Origin: Gautieria morchelliformis
Taxonomy: Eukaryota > Basidiomycota > Agaricomycetes > Gomphales > Gomphaceae
NCBI GenBank assembly: GCA_015179125.1
Contig: WHVA01000288.1
Location: 1 to 64,000 of the forward strand
Length of the DNA: 64,000 nt
Reading direction: 5' to 3'
Part shown: one piece after another, positions 62,893 through 64,000 of the stretch
Layout: the number at the start of each line of letters is the position of its first letter
Numbering within the stretch: the stretch's first letter is position 1
The notes under the pieces: generated by a model
Database searches by the model: none
What the model saw: the letters and a program-made list of their open reading frames with translations, nothing else
What the model was told of the DNA's origin: nothing
Made by a program: the position numbers and the translations under genes

Positions 62893-64000
62893 TTGTTATC
62901 AATAGCAGGGGACAATGAACAATATGCACCCCCTCCCTTTTCCGAGGTTGTATCCATGATGCACCCATCCTTGAAGTTTCCAGACTGTCTTCAGAGCCTA
63001 TATGGTGAAGATAAATTCTTCAGTAAGATACAGGTGGAGCCTGACAGGTACAACAATTTCAGTGTACGCAATGGCCTGTATTACTTAACCGGGCATGGTA
63101 TGGAGCTCCTATGCATACCCAATGGCCTGGCCAATGGTGAATCCATCAGGGAGGTCCTCATCTCCCATGCACACTTGATGTTAGTGCATCTGGGAGGGCG
63201 TAAAACCTTCCATTACCTCAGGAGCAATGCATGGTGGCCAGGCATGCACCAGGACATCACAGACTACTGTGCCACCTGCCACATGTGTGCAACAGGGAAA
63301 TCACGCAACCAGAAGCCGCTGGGAAAGCTTAGGTCACTCCCTGTTCCATTCGGCAGATGGAAGCAGATCGGTGTGGATTTTGTTGGACCATTGCCTGGAT
63401 CACGCAACTGACTAGGCAAGTTCGACATGATCTGTGTTGTAATAGATCATCTATTGTCAATGGTACACCTGTTACCCTCGAAAAGCACTTACCGAGCACG
63501 AGATGTTGCTGAGATGATCTTTGATAATATCTATAAACTGCATGAAATACCTGAGATCATCATCAGCGACAGAGACTCGCTGTTCACTAGCGGTTTTTGG
63601 GAACACCTACACCGTCTCACTAACAGTGAGCTCCACATGTCTACTGTGTATCATCCGCAGACAGATGGCACCACCGAGCGAGCAAATCACATAGTAACAC
63701 AAATGCTCTGTCTTGCCGTATCACCCGATCAAAAGGACTGGGTGCAAAAGTTACCTATGATAGAGTACGCGTTTAACAGCGCATGATCCAATATCACAGG
63801 GTACTCACCCTTCTTCCTGAACTACAGAAGCGTTCCTGCACCTATGCTGTGGAACACAGCGCAAGATTCACTGCCTGGCATGCGCACTTTCATCACGCAT
63901 CTCCAAGATGCTCTGATATCAGCACATGATACGACCCTAGTACAACGAGTGAAACAGACGTACTATGCGAACAATAGCCGCAGCAATAGGGCTGCACACC
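62893..64000 (+). pseudogene. gypsy J integrase, broken, continues beyond the window
   Basis: HHCC finger ('HLMLVHLGGRKTFHYLRSNA', CATCHMC), core with 'GVDFVGPLPGS', a UGA at ~63409, 'IISDRDSLFTSGFWEHL', and 'YHPQTDGTTERANHIVTQML'; a second UGA at ~63784, then 'TGYSPFFLNY' and on to the window end. The DDE residues are present. The stops fit decayed Arg or Ser codons. No chromodomain visible within the window. Confidence 0.8.

Larger units (their letters stand above)
57801..64000 (+). mobile_element. Decayed Ty3/gypsy element J, runs off the window
   Basis: Plus-strand remnants in the gypsy order: gag, zinc knuckle, protease, RT start, RNase H, integrase. The catalytic part of RT is missing, and a foreign TTCC-rich block sits between gag and protease. 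No LTR or primer site was identified at the left end; the right end is outside. Related to gypsy H by protease and RNase H style, but a different family. Confidence 0.8.

Noticed and set aside
1-64000. tRNA, rRNA, CRISPR or prokaryotic operon features
   Set aside because: None recognised; introns and retroelement types show a fungal nuclear region.

Overview
The window looks like a transposon-packed accessory region of a filamentous basidiomycete, most likely an Agaricomycete. Host genes carry many 50-62 base introns with GT..AG ends. The repeats are Ty1/copia elements, chromodomain-bearing Ty3/gypsy elements (chromoviruses), and remnants of Plavaka-type and hAT-type DNA transposons. Only three genes read as ordinary host genes. 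They sit together between 48.1 and 56.1 kb and look intact: a molybdenum-cofactor-sulfurase-like PLP enzyme (+), a cytochrome P450 (-) and a beta-propeller lactonase/muconate-cyclase-like protein (-).

Layout. 1-5008: Ty1/copia element 'A' on the minus strand; its visible LTR pair is identical over 247 bases. 5009-12000: layered remnants, with a truncated gypsy LTR, a broken gag, a Plavaka transposase split by a solo LTR A, and a hAT-like N-terminus. 11.9-16.0 kb: decayed gypsy 'H' gag-pol (-), split by another solo LTR A with a 5-base target duplication. 15976-16600: fragment of LTR 'C'. 16601-21717: chromovirus 'F' (-). 21914-25225: copia 'B2' (+), cut off by chromovirus 'C' (+, 25343-32000). 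30968-33136: two C LTRs in head-to-head inverted arrangement. 33353-34070: gypsy H-type protease. 34071-42095: chromovirus 'G' (-) with both LTRs. 42096-46261: copia 'B3' (+). 46.3-57.7 kb: host-gene island with two copies of a short inverted-repeat element. 57.8-64 kb: decayed gypsy 'J' (+), running off the end.

Most notable: chromoviruses F and G each carry a separate gene on the antisense strand between the pol stop and the 3' LTR. Each encodes a protein with exact Zn(II)2Cys6-type cysteine spacing, a long charged or helical region and an acidic tail; the copy in G has a clean intron. Chromovirus C has a two-intron antisense gene model in the same place with half of the cysteine motif. The same three families also each show a family-specific 5-mer spread over LTRs, pol and antisense gene alike: CGAGG in F, CGGAA in G, CTTCG/TTCGC in C.

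The priming systems can also be read. Chromovirus G has a primer site complementary to its own predicted transcript start (Tf1-type self-priming). Both copia families have a primer site matching the anticodon arm of initiator tRNA-Met (half-tRNA priming, as in Drosophila copia). Exon limits, identities and counts were worked out by eye; no searches were run.
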